Shown here in pieces: positions 34,983 through 44,898 of a stretch of DNA of 64,000 bases. The position numbers were made by a program, and so were the translations under genes. Numbering within the stretch: position 1 is the first letter of the stretch; the number at the start of each line of letters is the position of its first letter. Source of the DNA: UBA7446 sp965657545 (GTDB lineage: Bacteria > Bacteroidota > Bacteroidia > Flavobacteriales > Flavobacteriaceae); assembly GCA_965657545.1 (NCBI GenBank), contig CBFHOG010000009.1, positions 1 to 64,000 of the forward strand, in the 5' to 3' direction. The notes below the pieces were generated by a model that saw nothing but the letters and a program-made list of their open reading frames with translations, did no database searches and had not been told where the DNA came from.

Positions 34983-37652
34983 ATGAAATATAGCATTTGT
35001 ATTGTCTGGTCAGCTTTGTTGCTGACCCTAGGAGTATTCGGTCAAAATATTAGGTTTGAAGGAGTGGTCTTAGATAGTTTAGGCGTTGCCATTTCCACTG
35101 CCAATGTGGTAGCAAAAAATCAAGAAACCAATCGGATGGATAGTTTTGCTATTTCAGATTTGGATGGAAAATTTTCTATTGGAATAAAAAAAGATGTCCC
35201 GTACCTAATTAAGGTGTCCTACCTCGGTTTTAAGCCCATTGAGCTAGAACGAAACGCCTCTTCTGACGTGAATGAAGTAATCGTTTTGTATGAGCAAGCG
35301 GAACAACTTGAGGGCGTAGAGGTAACATATGAAATCCCTGTTTCTATTCAAGGAGATACGATTGTGTACAATGCCGACTCATTTAATACAGGGTCTGAGA
35401 GAAAATTACGGGATGTACTCGAAAACTTACCAGGTGTGGAAATCAATAGCGATGGACAGATTGAAGTGGAGGGGAGACAGGTAAACAAAGTCATGGTAGA
35501 GGGAAAAGATTTCTTTGATGGCGACTCAAAAATTGCCACAGAAAATATCCCTGCGAATGCCATTGACAAAATACAGGTGCTTAAAAACTTTAATGAAGTT
35601 TCACAACTTGGCGGCGTTACAAACAACGACGATAACATGGCCATTAACATCAAGCTTAAACAAGGAAAAGATAAGTTTTGGTTTGGTGAAATTGGTGCTG
35701 GAGGGGGCGAAAAAGATCGCTTTATTTTAAATCCAAAAGTGTTTTTTTACAGCCCAAAAACAAGTATCAACTTTCTTGGTAACAGAAACAACCTTGGCGA
35801 TAATCCTTTTACGCGTCAAGATTATTTTCGTTTTACTGGCGGATTTCGTAATCAAAGCAATCAAAGTGGATCTTCTATTCAGATTCAAACCGATGATGTT
35901 GGGCTAACCAATCTTCAAAATAACAATGCGGCATCTATTGAAAACGATTTTGCTGCTACAAATTTTTCACATTCACCAAAAAAGGGACTTGACTTTTCGG
36001 GCTTTGCTATTGTATCGAAAAATAATACCAAAATTAAATCCATAAGAGAACGCACCTTTACCACTACTGGAGTAACAGAAACTACAGATAATGACTTTGA
36101 TCAAACCAATACTTCACAATTGTACAAGCTCAGTATGTTGTACAATTCAAATCCAAATTTTCAGTTTGAGTATGATATCTTTTACCGAACCGCCGAAGAA
36201 GACGAGTTTAGTCAAACAACTTCAACAGCAAGGTTTCAAGAAGATATTGCTTCTAACCGTACGCAAAAACCACAACAACTCAATCAAAATTTAAACGCCT
36301 ATTTCACCATTAACGAGAAGCATATTTTTGCTTTTGAACTTCAGCATTCCATACAAGAAGAAAATCCAATATATAAACTTCAAAAGGAACGGATTTTATT
36401 TCCTGATATTCTACCACTTCCACAACAGCCAGATGGCTATTTGGTACAACAGAATCGCTTCACCAAAACAAATAAGCTCGACGGACGCCTAGAATACTAT
36501 TATATGTTGACGGATTTATCTAGTATGAACCTTACAGCTGGTACTACACAAGTGCGTCAAGAATATGATTCTAGTATGGGAAATTATGTGGATGGCGAAC
36601 TGGACATTTTTGATGCTTCGAACTTAATAAATGACGCGCGTCTCGAGTTTTCCGACGTATATACTGCGTTGCGCTACAGGCTAAAAAGCGGAAAGTTTAC
36701 ATTTAATCCAGGGCTTACACTCCACAAGTACGATATCAATACCATCCAATCAAATACACTTGAAACAGACGAAACCAGAGTTTTACCCGATGTGTGGATA
36801 AGCTATCAAATGCGTAAGTCAGAGAACTTGCGTTTTACCTATAAAGCACAGCTGCAGTATTCCGATTTGAGTAGGTTGGGAGATGCATATACTTTTAACA
36901 ATTACAACCGTCTTTTTTTAGGAAACAGCAGTTTGAAGCCTGCCTATTTTAACAATTTCACGTTGAATTATTTCAACTTTAATATGTTTAATTTTACTAA
37001 TATTTTTGTTAGACTAAACTACAGAAAACAGTTTGACACCTTTAAAACGGTGAATCAAATCAATGGTATAAATAGAGAATCTTCTCCGTTTAATTCTCCA
37101 AAAGCGGAGGAGCGTATCAACCTAAGTGGGAGATTGCAAAAAAGATTTAATAATGTAAAAACGAGCTTTACGCTTAGAGCCAATAAAAACACGTCTTACA
37201 ATATTGTCAATGACGATTTACGCAGATTTGACTATCTCACTCAATTTGGTAGTGCTAGTGTGGCAACTAATTTTAAGGCAGCGCCAAACGTTGAGCTTGG
37301 TTATAGTTATAATATAAACCGATCCAAGGACGAAAACCAGATTTTGCATTATATAACTGAGCGCCCATTTGTAGGAGTTGATGCAGCTTTTTTGAACGGA
37401 TTTATCTTTTTAGCCGAGTATAGCTTTTATGATTATAGACAGGGAGGCACATCACTTAACACCTATGACGATTTTACCATGTCGCTTGTGTATCAGAAAA
37501 AAGACAGTCCTTGGGAGCTGAGTGTTCAAGCAAATAATGTGTTAGGAAACGAAAGTATCAATCGTGATAATTTTTCTGGAATTGCACAAAACACAACCTT
37601 GTATATGATTCAGCCAAGGTTTATTTATTTTATGTTGAAATACATTTTATAG
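34983..37652 (+). CDS. TonB-dependent receptor-like outer-membrane protein
   Basis: 889 aa. Signal peptide (LLLTLGVFGQN), then a carboxypeptidase-regulatory-like domain (FEGVVLDSLGVAISTANVV, VSYLGFKPIE, residues ~20-105), a plug-like region (FNTGSERKLRDVLENLPGVE, NKVMVEGKDFFDGDSKIAT), and a long beta-barrel to FIYFMLKYIL. This is the outer_membrane beta-barrel/TonB receptor-like form common next to GLPGLI genes. Substrate is unknown. Coupled to the upstream gene with a 2-bp gap. Confidence 0.9.
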   Translation: MKYSICIVWSALLLTLGVFGQNIRFEGVVLDSLGVAISTANVVAKNQETNRMDSFAISDLDGKFSIGIKKDVPYLIKVSYLGFKPIELERNASSDVNEVIVLYEQAEQLEGVEVTYEIPVSIQGDTIVYNADSFNTGSERKLRDVLENLPGVEINSDGQIEVEGRQVNKVMVEGKDFFDGDSKIATENIPANAIDKIQVLKNFNEVSQLGGVTNNDDNMAINIKLKQGKDKFWFGEIGAGGGEKDRFILNPKVFFYSPKTSINFLGNRNNLGDNPFTRQDYFRFTGGFRNQSNQSGSSIQIQTDDVGLTNLQNNNAASIENDFAATNFSHSPKKGLDFSGFAIVSKNNTKIKSIRERTFTTTGVTETTDNDFDQTNTSQLYKLSMLYNSNPNFQFEYDIFYRTAEEDEFSQTTSTARFQEDIASNRTQKPQQLNQNLNAYFTINEKHIFAFELQHSIQEENPIYKLQKERILFPDILPLPQQPDGYLVQQNRFTKTNKLDGRLEYYYMLTDLSSMNLTAGTTQVRQEYDSSMGNYVDGELDIFDASNLINDARLEFSDVYTALRYRLKSGKFTFNPGLTLHKYDINTIQSNTLETDETRVLPDVWISYQMRKSENLRFTYKAQLQYSDLSRLGDAYTFNNYNRLFLGNSSLKPAYFNNFTLNYFNFNMFNFTNIFVRLNYRKQFDTFKTVNQINGINRESSPFNSPKAEERINLSGRLQKRFNNVKTSFTLRANKNTSYNIVNDDLRRFDYLTQFGSASVATNFKAAPNVELGYSYNINRSKDENQILHYITERPFVGVDAAFLNGFIFLAEYSFYDYRQGGTSLNTYDDFTMSLVYQKKDSPWELSVQANNVLGNESINRDNFSGIAQNTTLYMIQPRFIYFMLKYIL

Positions 37653-37654
37653 CT

Positions 37655-37662
37655 ATATTTGA
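37655..37662 (+). promoter_or_regulatory. -7 promoter box of the DUF6588 gene
   Basis: TATATTTG lies 22 bp before the ATG at 37685; a TTG is 16 bp upstream (37636-37638), slightly short spacing. Confidence 0.55.
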
Positions 37663-37684
37663 TTTAAATCTTTATACCCAAATT

Positions 37685-38644
37685 ATGAAACGCACAATTT
37701 TATTTTTCTCACTTTTTACTGTAACATTTTCTTTTGCACAGCTCTTTGATGATCTTAAAAATGTACTTGCCGCAACTGCAGAAGATGCACAAACATTAGC
37801 CGATGCTTACATTTCACCTGTTGGACAATCGTTGACCTACGGCTTAAATACGGGATGGGCATCATCTGCAAAAACACATAAAAAACTTGGCTTTGACCTT
37901 ACTGTTGGCACAGCCCTTCCAAGTGTCCCTGATGCAGCAAAAAGTTTTAATACCAGCAATTTGGGGTTAAAACAACTCACCCCAAGTGCACCTACCGCAA
38001 GCACTGTTTTTGGTTCTAAAAATACAGCCACATTTACTGAAAGCATTACAAATACTTCGGTAAAACTACCGGGCTTTGAGAACGAATTAGTAATGAATTC
38101 TTTACCTGTGCCATATCTACAAGCAGGAGTAGGGCTCTTTTTTGATACCGATATTATTGTGCGCTATGTTCCAAAAACAAAAATAAAAGGCCTTGAGTTT
38201 GATGTCCTTGGCGTTGGTGTTAAGCATAATTTGATGCAATATTTCGGCCTTTTAGATAAACTTCCACTGAATGTTTCTGCGCTAGCCTCTTTCACAAAAC
38301 TTAATGGCAATTACCAACTTAATAACGCAAAGCCTGATCAAAAAGTGGACTTAGGTGTTGATACATTTATGGTACAAGCGTTGGCTTCGCTAGACTTTCC
38401 TATCATAAGCGTAGTTGGTGGTTTTGGTTACGGCAAAGGAGATGCCAGCATCCAACTTTTAGGAGATTACTCATCCGAATATCCCGGGACATCAAAAGAC
38501 CCATTAAAAGTAGAAGACACATATACTGGCACACATGCTATGGTTGGTGTTCGTGCAAATCTTTTATTTTTAAAAATCTTTGCCAACTACACACTGCAGA
38601 AGTTTAACACACTTAACGCTGGAATTTCCTTTAGTTTCCGTTAA
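37685..38644 (+). CDS. DUF6588 family protein (predicted outer-membrane barrel)
   Basis: 319 aa with signal peptide (MKRTILFFSLFTVTFSFAQ). The N-terminus LKNVLAATAEDAQTLADAYI, then PVGQSLTYGLNTGWASSAKT, match my memory of DUF6588 proteins in flavobacteria; the rest is Gly/Ser-rich barrel-like sequence ending in NAGISFSFR with a terminal aromatic-Arg. Function unknown. It lies between the receptor gene and the metK leader with its own promoter box. Confidence 0.75.
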   Translation: MKRTILFFSLFTVTFSFAQLFDDLKNVLAATAEDAQTLADAYISPVGQSLTYGLNTGWASSAKTHKKLGFDLTVGTALPSVPDAAKSFNTSNLGLKQLTPSAPTASTVFGSKNTATFTESITNTSVKLPGFENELVMNSLPVPYLQAGVGLFFDTDIIVRYVPKTKIKGLEFDVLGVGVKHNLMQYFGLLDKLPLNVSALASFTKLNGNYQLNNAKPDQKVDLGVDTFMVQALASLDFPIISVVGGFGYGKGDASIQLLGDYSSEYPGTSKDPLKVEDTYTGTHAMVGVRANLLFLKIFANYTLQKFNTLNAGISFSFR

Positions 38645-38650
38645 AAAGTA

Positions 38651-38680
38651 TTGCAATTTATCGGTACAGTTGTATATTTG
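38651..38680 (+). promoter_or_regulatory. Promoter of the metK operon (TTG-N19-TATATTTG)
   Basis: TTG at 38651-38653 and TATATTTG at 38673-38680 are separated by exactly 19 bp. The predicted start (~38687) puts the whole pseudoknot leader in the transcript. Confidence 0.88.
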
Positions 38681-38687
38681 CACCAAC

Positions 38688-38784
38688 AGAGGAAGGATTT
38701 GACTGATTGCAACCTCTCAAAAAAACTGCTAAAACAGCTTGCTTTTGATTACTGCAATCAGTCAATACACTCCCCAAAAGCAAG
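38688..38784 (+). promoter_or_regulatory. Pseudoknotted metK leader, candidate SAM riboswitch (SAM-II-like topology)
   Basis: P1: TTGACTGATTGCA (38699-38711) pairs perfectly with TGCAATCAGTCAA (38753-38765). P2: CTTGCTTTTG (38738-38747), inside the P1 loop, pairs perfectly with CAAAAGCAAG (38775-38784), which ends 3 bp before the metK ATG, making an H-type pseudoknot that would block translation initiation. AGAGG (38688-38692) can also pair with CCTCT (38713-38717). Position before metK and the met genes makes SAM the likely ligand; the loops are longer than in classical SAM-II. The exact class is not verified. Confidence 0.75.
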
Positions 38785-38787
38785 ATT

Positions 38788-40035
38788 ATGTCATACTTTT
38801 TTACATCAGAATCAGTAGGTGAAGGTCACCCGGATAAGGTATCCGATCAAATTAGCGATGCGCTATTAGATCACTTTATAGCTTTTGACCCAGCGAGTAA
38901 AGTTGCCTGCGAAACCTTAGTCACAACAGGACAAGCAATAATTGCTGGAGAGGTTAAAAGCAAAACCTATTTAGATCTTCAATCCATCACACGAAACACC
39001 ATTAACCATATTGGCTATACCGAAGATGCCTATCAATTTTCTGGCGATTCTTGTGGTGTCATCTCGCTCATTCATGAACAGTCTGCAGATATCAATCAGG
39101 GCGTAGAACGTGAAGAGGACAAACAACAAGGCGCAGGTGATCAGGGAATTATGTTCGGTTATGCCAACAATGAAACTGAAAATTACATGCCCTTAGCACT
39201 TGATATTGCGCACAACATCATGCGTGTATTGTCGGATTTTAGAAGAGAAAAAACACAAATTCCGTACCTAAGACCAGATGCTAAATCACAGGTTACCTTA
39301 GAGTATAGCGATGATCACAAACCGCTGCGTGTAGATACCATTGTAATTTCTACCCAACACGACGATTTTGATGCGGATGAAGTTATGCTAGCAAAAATCA
39401 GAAAAGATTTGATTGAGCTGGTCATTCCAAAAGTTATATCGAGCTACCCAAAGGCGGTTCAAGAATTATTCGGAAGTGATATTGCCTATCACATCAACCC
39501 AACGGGAAAGTTTGTTATTGGAGGCCCTCACGGAGATACTGGCTTAACAGGTCGAAAAATCATTGTAGACACCTATGGCGGAAAAGGAGCGCATGGCGGT
39601 GGTGCATTTAGTGGGAAAGACCCATCTAAAGTGGATAGAAGTGCTGCTTATGCAGCGCGTCATATTGCGAAAAATTTGGTAGCTGCTGGAATTTGCGACG
39701 AAGTTTTAGTGCAATTGAGCTATGCCATTGGAGTAGCTGCGCCAACATCAATATTTATTAATACTTATGGTACAGCTAAAATTTCACATACCGATGCAGA
39801 AATTGCCGAAAAAATATCCAAGCTGGTTGATTTAACGCCTTATGGTATTGAGCAACGACTAAAACTTAGAAACCCTATCTATTTTGAAACTGCCGCCTAC
39901 GGACATATGGGCAGAACACCCAAAATCGTAAAAAAGACTTTCGAGTCACCCTATAACGGTCGCATAGACTGTGAGGTGGAATTATTCACATGGGAAAAAC
40001 TTGATTTAATAGAAACTTTCAAAAAACAATTTTAA
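38788..40035 (+). CDS. metK: S-adenosylmethionine synthetase
   Basis: 415 aa. It makes SAM from methionine and ATP. Signatures: FTSESVGEGHPDKVSDQISD (N-terminus), GAGDQGIMFGYA, and GGGAFSGKDPSKVDRSAAY. Length is slightly above the ~385 aa of E. coli MetK. It is the first gene after the pseudoknot leader and starts a run of methionine genes, so product feedback through the leader is expected. Confidence 0.98.
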   Translation: MSYFFTSESVGEGHPDKVSDQISDALLDHFIAFDPASKVACETLVTTGQAIIAGEVKSKTYLDLQSITRNTINHIGYTEDAYQFSGDSCGVISLIHEQSADINQGVEREEDKQQGAGDQGIMFGYANNETENYMPLALDIAHNIMRVLSDFRREKTQIPYLRPDAKSQVTLEYSDDHKPLRVDTIVISTQHDDFDADEVMLAKIRKDLIELVIPKVISSYPKAVQELFGSDIAYHINPTGKFVIGGPHGDTGLTGRKIIVDTYGGKGAHGGGAFSGKDPSKVDRSAAYAARHIAKNLVAAGICDEVLVQLSYAIGVAAPTSIFINTYGTAKISHTDAEIAEKISKLVDLTPYGIEQRLKLRNPIYFETAAYGHMGRTPKIVKKTFESPYNGRIDCEVELFTWEKLDLIETFKKQF

Positions 40036-40044
40036 ATATAAAAC

Positions 40045-41319
40045 ATGAGTCAATCTAAATTTGCTACAAAAGCCCTACATGAAGGGCACGATGTAACACA
40101 AACGCAAGGAACACGTGCGGTACCATTGTACCAATCTACTTCTTTTGTTTTCAACAATGCCGATCACGCTGCTAACCTTTTTTCACTTGCAGAGCCTGGT
40201 TACATTTACACAAGATTAAACAACCCAACAAATGATGTGCTAGAACAACGTATGGCTAGCCTTGAAGGCGGAATTGCCGCCGTGGCTACATGCTCTGGAA
40301 CAGCTGCGGTATCTACTGGGATTTTAACGTTTTTGAAAGCTGGCGACCATATAGTTTCTTCCAATAGTTTGTATGGTGGATCGTATAATATGCTAAAGTC
40401 AATGCTTCCACGATTTGGGATTACAACTACGTTTGTAGATCCTAATGATGTGTCTAATTTTGATGCTGCAGTTCAAGAAAATACCCGTTTGATTTTTGCG
40501 GAGTCGCTAGGAAACCCAAAATTAGATGTACTGGATTTAAAAGCGATTTCAGCAGTAGCTAAGAAACATAAAATTCCATTTATGGTTGACAATACGGTAG
40601 CTACCCCTGCGCTTTTAAAACCCATTGAGTACGGAGTTAACATCGTTATTCACTCGCTTACAAAGTACATTAACGGAAATGGAACTTCCATGGGAGGTGT
40701 CATTATTGATGCCGGTACTTTTGATTGGTCTAGCGGTAAATTCCCGGAATTTACGTCGCCTTCACCGTCATACCATGGTCTAAACTACCACGAAGCTTTA
40801 GGACCAGCAGCATATATTGCTCGTGTTCGTATTGAAGGATTGCGAGATTTGGGTGGTGCGATCAGTCCTTTTAACGCTTTTCAAATTATTCAAGGTATTG
40901 AAACGCTTGAAGTGAGAATGCAAAAGCACAGCCAAAACGCACTTGAATTAGCAGAATGGCTTAGCGAAAACGAGGCGGTAGAATGGGTAAATTACCCTGG
41001 ATTAGCGTCTAGTAAATACAAATCTTTGGCAGATGAATATCTTCCAAATGGACAAAGTGGCGTTGTTACTTTTGGCGCCAAAGGAGGTTTTGAAGCGGCT
41101 AAGAAAATTGCCGATAATACCAAGTTATTTTCACTGCTTGCCAATTTTGGAGATTCCAAATCATTGATAATCCACAACGCAAGTACCACCCACCAGCAGC
41201 TTACTCCCGAGCAGCAAGAAGACACGGGGGTTACCAATGATCTTATTCGATTGTCTGTTGGGTTGGAAAATATCGAAGACTTAAAAGCAGACTTGCAAGC
41301 GGCGTTTGATACGCTGTAA
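40045..41319 (+). CDS. metY: O-acetylhomoserine sulfhydrylase
   Basis: 424 aa Cys/Met-metabolism PLP enzyme. N-terminus FATKALHEGHDVTQTQGTRA, PLP lysine in VIHSLTKYINGNGTSMGGVI, C-terminal IRLSVGLENIEDLKADL. Long family members of this type (around 425 aa) use O-acetylhomoserine and sulfide to form homocysteine. It sits 9 bp after metK and next to metX, which supplies the acetylated substrate. Confidence 0.94.
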   Translation: MSQSKFATKALHEGHDVTQTQGTRAVPLYQSTSFVFNNADHAANLFSLAEPGYIYTRLNNPTNDVLEQRMASLEGGIAAVATCSGTAAVSTGILTFLKAGDHIVSSNSLYGGSYNMLKSMLPRFGITTTFVDPNDVSNFDAAVQENTRLIFAESLGNPKLDVLDLKAISAVAKKHKIPFMVDNTVATPALLKPIEYGVNIVIHSLTKYINGNGTSMGGVIIDAGTFDWSSGKFPEFTSPSPSYHGLNYHEALGPAAYIARVRIEGLRDLGGAISPFNAFQIIQGIETLEVRMQKHSQNALELAEWLSENEAVEWVNYPGLASSKYKSLADEYLPNGQSGVVTFGAKGGFEAAKKIADNTKLFSLLANFGDSKSLIIHNASTTHQQLTPEQQEDTGVTNDLIRLSVGLENIEDLKADLQAAFDTL

Positions 41320-41341
41320 ATTTTAAAAGAATAAAGGCAAT

Positions 41342-42313
41342 ATGTCATCACTTCAAAAACACACCATACCTTCTTTTCGATTGCAAAGCGGCAAGGTTAT
41401 GCCTTTGACGTTGACGTATCAAGTGTTTGGGAAACCACTTGATAGTGCACCTGTTGTGTTGGTGAATCACTCGTTAACAGGCAACTCTGTTGTTTCGGGC
41501 GAAGACGGTTGGTGGAGCGATATTATCGGCCCCAAAAAGCTGATAGATACCGAAGTGTATAGCATTATTGCCTTTAATTTCCCAGGAAATGGATTTGACG
41601 ATCACTTCCTAGTCGAGTATAAGGATTTGGTTTTACGCGATATCTCTGAAGCCTTTAAAATAGCACTCGACGCACTTCATATTTCTGAATTGTACGCTGC
41701 TATTGGTGGTTCTATTGGAGGTGCACTGGCTTGGGAAATGGCGGTTTCATATCCGCAATTTATCCAAAATATAATTCCAATTGCTTGTCATTGGGAAGCC
41801 TCTGATTGGATTTTGGCGAATGTATTGTTGCAAGATCGATTGTTACATAACTCTGATAATCCTCTTGAAGATGCGCGTATTCATGCCATGTTGTGCTATC
41901 GTACACCACAGTCGTTCAAGTCTAGGTTTGGACGTACAATAAATCCTGAATTTGACAAATACAATGTAGAAACTTGGTTGTTGCATCATGGCGATAAATT
42001 GGCAGGTCGATTTGATGTACGTGCTTATATGGCTATGAACCACTTGCTTGGTACTGTTGATATTTGTCAAGACCGACCTTCTTTTGAGGAATTGGTGGAG
42101 CAGGTAACCGGAAATATTTATTTGGTTTCAATTGATACTGACTTGTTTTTTACACACGAAGACAACCGCGAAACCTACCGAAGATTGATGAATGTCAAGC
42201 CCAATGTGTTTTTCAAAACCATCTCATCTATTCATGGTCACGATGCGTTTCTTATTGAACACGATCAACTCAACGCATTGCTCAGCGATGTATTTAATCC
42301 CTCAATAAAATGA
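41342..42313 (+). CDS. metX: Homoserine O-acetyltransferase family protein
   Basis: 323 aa alpha/beta hydrolase. MetX-type features: VLVNHSLTGNS, nucleophile elbow AIGGSIGGALAWEMA (Ser), acid in SIDTDLFFTHED and His in SSIHGHDAFLIE near the C-terminus. It is shorter than classical ~370-aa MetX but similar to flavobacterial forms. It would acetylate homoserine for MetY. The stop overlaps the osmC start by ATGA. Confidence 0.9.
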   Translation: MSSLQKHTIPSFRLQSGKVMPLTLTYQVFGKPLDSAPVVLVNHSLTGNSVVSGEDGWWSDIIGPKKLIDTEVYSIIAFNFPGNGFDDHFLVEYKDLVLRDISEAFKIALDALHISELYAAIGGSIGGALAWEMAVSYPQFIQNIIPIACHWEASDWILANVLLQDRLLHNSDNPLEDARIHAMLCYRTPQSFKSRFGRTINPEFDKYNVETWLLHHGDKLAGRFDVRAYMAMNHLLGTVDICQDRPSFEELVEQVTGNIYLVSIDTDLFFTHEDNRETYRRLMNVKPNVFFKTISSIHGHDAFLIEHDQLNALLSDVFNPSIK

Positions 42314-42735
42314 ATATAAGACTTACACATAAATCTGGCTATCACGCCATTATCGAAAACGATAAGGGGCATCAAGTAGCGATTGACAACAAATCTGTAG
42401 AAAACCCACAAGGTGCAAGCCCCATGGAGCTTTTGCTAATGGGAGTAGCTGGCTGTTCTAGCATTGACATTATCTCAATTCTAAACAAGCAAAAAATAAC
42501 TTTTGACAGTCTAGAAATTGATGTTGATGGCGATCGAATTGACAAACCTGCACCTTCGCTATTCACCAAAATACATGCAACGGTGCGTGTTTCTGGAAAT
42601 GTAAAACCCGAAAAAATATACCGCGCTGCTGAATTGTCTTTTACCAAGTACTGTTCGGTTTCCATGACCTTAGCAGCAACTGCAAAAATTAGTTTTTCCG
42701 TAATCGTTAATGATGTCCCCTATGTCAAAGCATAA
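42310..42735 (+). CDS. OsmC family protein
   Basis: 141 aa. The OsmC fold is seen from the NPQGASPMELLLMGVAGCSSID segment with the redox Cys near residue 55 and a second Cys in FTKYCSVSMTLAATA. Family members reduce organic hydroperoxides or bind sulfur compounds; in this operon a role linked to sulfur metabolism is plausible but unproved. It overlaps metX by 4 bp and metZ by 14-26 bp. Confidence 0.88.
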   Translation: MNIRLTHKSGYHAIIENDKGHQVAIDNKSVENPQGASPMELLLMGVAGCSSIDIISILNKQKITFDSLEIDVDGDRIDKPAPSLFTKIHATVRVSGNVKPEKIYRAAELSFTKYCSVSMTLAATAKISFSVIVNDVPYVKA

Positions 42736-43900
42736 AAAATTTGAAACGGATGCCATCCGTACACAAGTAGAACGTTCGCAACACAGCGAACACAGCGTAC
42801 CATTATTTCTCACTTCGAGCTTTGTTTTTGACGATGCTGAAGATATGCGGGCCTCTTTTGCGGAAGAAAAAGAAAGCAACGTGTATAGTAGATTTACAAA
42901 CCCCAATACGAGCGAATTCGTTGAGAAAATTTGTAAGATGGAAGGCGCTCAAGACGGCTACGCTTTTGCCACAGGGATGGCTGCTGTTTTTGGTACTTTT
43001 GCTGCACTTTTGAATAGCGGCGACCATATTCTTTCTGCACGGGCCGTTTTTGGTTCAACACACGGTTTGTTTACGAAGTTTTTACCCAAATGGAATATTG
43101 AAACCACCTATTTTGATGTGGCGGATTTAGACCGTTTTGAGGAACTTATAACACCCAATACTAAAGTGATTTATGCTGAATCGCCAACCAACCCAGGATT
43201 ACAAGTATTGGATTTGGAGCGCCTCGGTGTATTGGCAAAAAAGCACAATCTAATTCTAGTTATCGACAACTGTTTTGCAACACCTTACCTTCAAAAGCCT
43301 ATCCAATTTGGAGCTGACTTGGTTATTCATTCAGCTACCAAACTCATCGATGGTCAGGGTAGGGTTCTTGGTGGTGTGACCGTAGGTCGTTCTGATTTAA
43401 TTCGTGAAATTTATTTATTTGCTCGCAATACAGGTCCTTCTATGTCGCCATTTAATGCATGGACACTTTCAAAGAGTTTGGAAACCCTAGCAGTACGCGT
43501 TGACAAGCATTGTGATAATGCTGAAAAAGTAGCTGATTTTTTGCTTGAGCACGAGGCGGTAGAGGAGGTGCGCTATCCCTTTCTTCCCAATCACCCGCAA
43601 TATGAGATTGCCAAAAAGCAGATGACAAGAGGTGGAAATGTTATTGCGTTTCAGGTCAAAAACGGACTCTCGGGTGGAAAACAATTTATTGATGCGGTGC
43701 AATTGTGCTCCCGTTCCTCAAACTTAGGTGATACCCGAACTATAGTCACGCAACCTGCGCTTTCTACGCATAGTAAATTGAGCGAGGAAGACCGTTTGGC
43801 AGTAGATATTACAGACGGGTTGATTCGTATTTCGGTAGGATTAGAACATCCGGATGATGTCATTCAGGATCTAAAACAAGCCCTTAATTCGCTCTTGTGA
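42722..43900 (+). CDS. metZ: O-succinylhomoserine sulfhydrylase / trans-sulfuration enzyme
   Basis: 392 aa PLP enzyme; in-frame ATGs at 42710, 42713 and 42722 all lie in osmC, and 42722 gives MSKHKKFETDAIRTQ. PLP lysine in VIHSATKLIDGQGRVLGG; FATGMAAVFGTFAALL and AESPTNPGLQVLDL are typical of the MetZ/MetB subgroup. It is the second sulfhydrylase-type enzyme of the operon, so it may be cystathionine synthase or lyase-like instead. The GTG of the next gene overlaps its stop (GTGA). Confidence 0.87.
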   Translation: MSKHKKFETDAIRTQVERSQHSEHSVPLFLTSSFVFDDAEDMRASFAEEKESNVYSRFTNPNTSEFVEKICKMEGAQDGYAFATGMAAVFGTFAALLNSGDHILSARAVFGSTHGLFTKFLPKWNIETTYFDVADLDRFEELITPNTKVIYAESPTNPGLQVLDLERLGVLAKKHNLILVIDNCFATPYLQKPIQFGADLVIHSATKLIDGQGRVLGGVTVGRSDLIREIYLFARNTGPSMSPFNAWTLSKSLETLAVRVDKHCDNAEKVADFLLEHEAVEEVRYPFLPNHPQYEIAKKQMTRGGNVIAFQVKNGLSGGKQFIDAVQLCSRSSNLGDTRTIVTQPALSTHSKLSEEDRLAVDITDGLIRISVGLEHPDDVIQDLKQALNSLL

Positions 43901-44898
43901 AAACACTAAAAGACCTTTTATCGGAACGTATTTTGGTACTCGATGGCGCTATGGGTACGATGCTTCAAGCCTATAAATTTGAGGAAGAAGATTTTCGTGG
44001 AAATCAGTTTGCAAATCACAAAATTCCACTTGCTGGAAACAACGATTTATTATCGATTACGCAACCCAAAGCCATTTATGAAGTACATGCAAAATACTTG
44101 GAAGCAGGCGCGGATATCATCGAAACAAATACTTTTTCTGGAACAAGTATTGCCATGGCAGATTATGCTTTGGAAGACTATGTTATCGAACTCAATGTAG
44201 CTTCTGCTAAAATTGCACGCCAAGCCGCCGATGATTTTACAGCAAAAAACCCAAATAAACCACGTTTTGTAGCAGGTTCTATCGGACCAACAAATAAAAC
44301 GGCTAGCATGTCACCAGATGTTAACGATCCAGGGTATCGCGCTGTTTCGTTTCATGAGTTAAAGGATGCGTATAGCGAACAAGCTTTGGCACTTATTGAA
44401 GGAGGAGTAGATATTTTGATGGTAGAAACCGTTTTTGATACGCTTAATGCCAAAGCGGCTCTTTTTGCTATCGATGAAATAAAGGAAAACAAGCAACTTG
44501 ATATCCCCGTTATGGTAAGCGGTACCATAACCGACGCTTCTGGACGTACCCTTTCTGGACAAACTGTAGAGGCATTTTTAATTTCTATTTCTCATATCGA
44601 TTTATTAAGTGTTGGATTTAATTGCGCCTTGGGCGCAGATCAATTAAAACCTTATGTGCAACGCCTTGGGCAAAACACGGATCAGTTTATTTCGGCACAC
44701 CCAAACGCAGGCTTGCCCAACGCTTTTGGGGCTTATGATCAATCTCCTGCTGAAATGTGCGAATTGATTGAGTCTTATATGTCCGAAGAATTGGTAAATA
44801 TTATTGGTGGATGTTGTGGCTCCACACCTGAACATATTAATTTATTGGCGCAGGCTGCAGCCAAATACAAACCCAGACCCATTTTCCAAGATGCCTAA
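43897..44898 (+). CDS. Methionine synthase, homocysteine-binding part (split MetH N-terminal)
   Basis: 333 aa from a GTG start overlapping the metZ stop. It has the Hcy S-methyltransferase domain: LDGAMGTMLQ, ETNTFSGTSIAMADY, GSIGPTNKTASMSPDV, and the zinc cysteines in GFNCALG and GGCCGSTPEHI. In E. coli this is the first ~350 residues of the 1227-aa MetH; here it is a separate gene followed at once by the other half (8-bp overlap), so the active enzyme is presumably a two-chain complex. Confidence 0.95.
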   Translation: MKTLKDLLSERILVLDGAMGTMLQAYKFEEEDFRGNQFANHKIPLAGNNDLLSITQPKAIYEVHAKYLEAGADIIETNTFSGTSIAMADYALEDYVIELNVASAKIARQAADDFTAKNPNKPRFVAGSIGPTNKTASMSPDVNDPGYRAVSFHELKDAYSEQALALIEGGVDILMVETVFDTLNAKAALFAIDEIKENKQLDIPVMVSGTITDASGRTLSGQTVEAFLISISHIDLLSVGFNCALGADQLKPYVQRLGQNTDQFISAHPNAGLPNAFGAYDQSPAEMCELIESYMSEELVNIIGGCCGSTPEHINLLAQAAAKYKPRPIFQDA

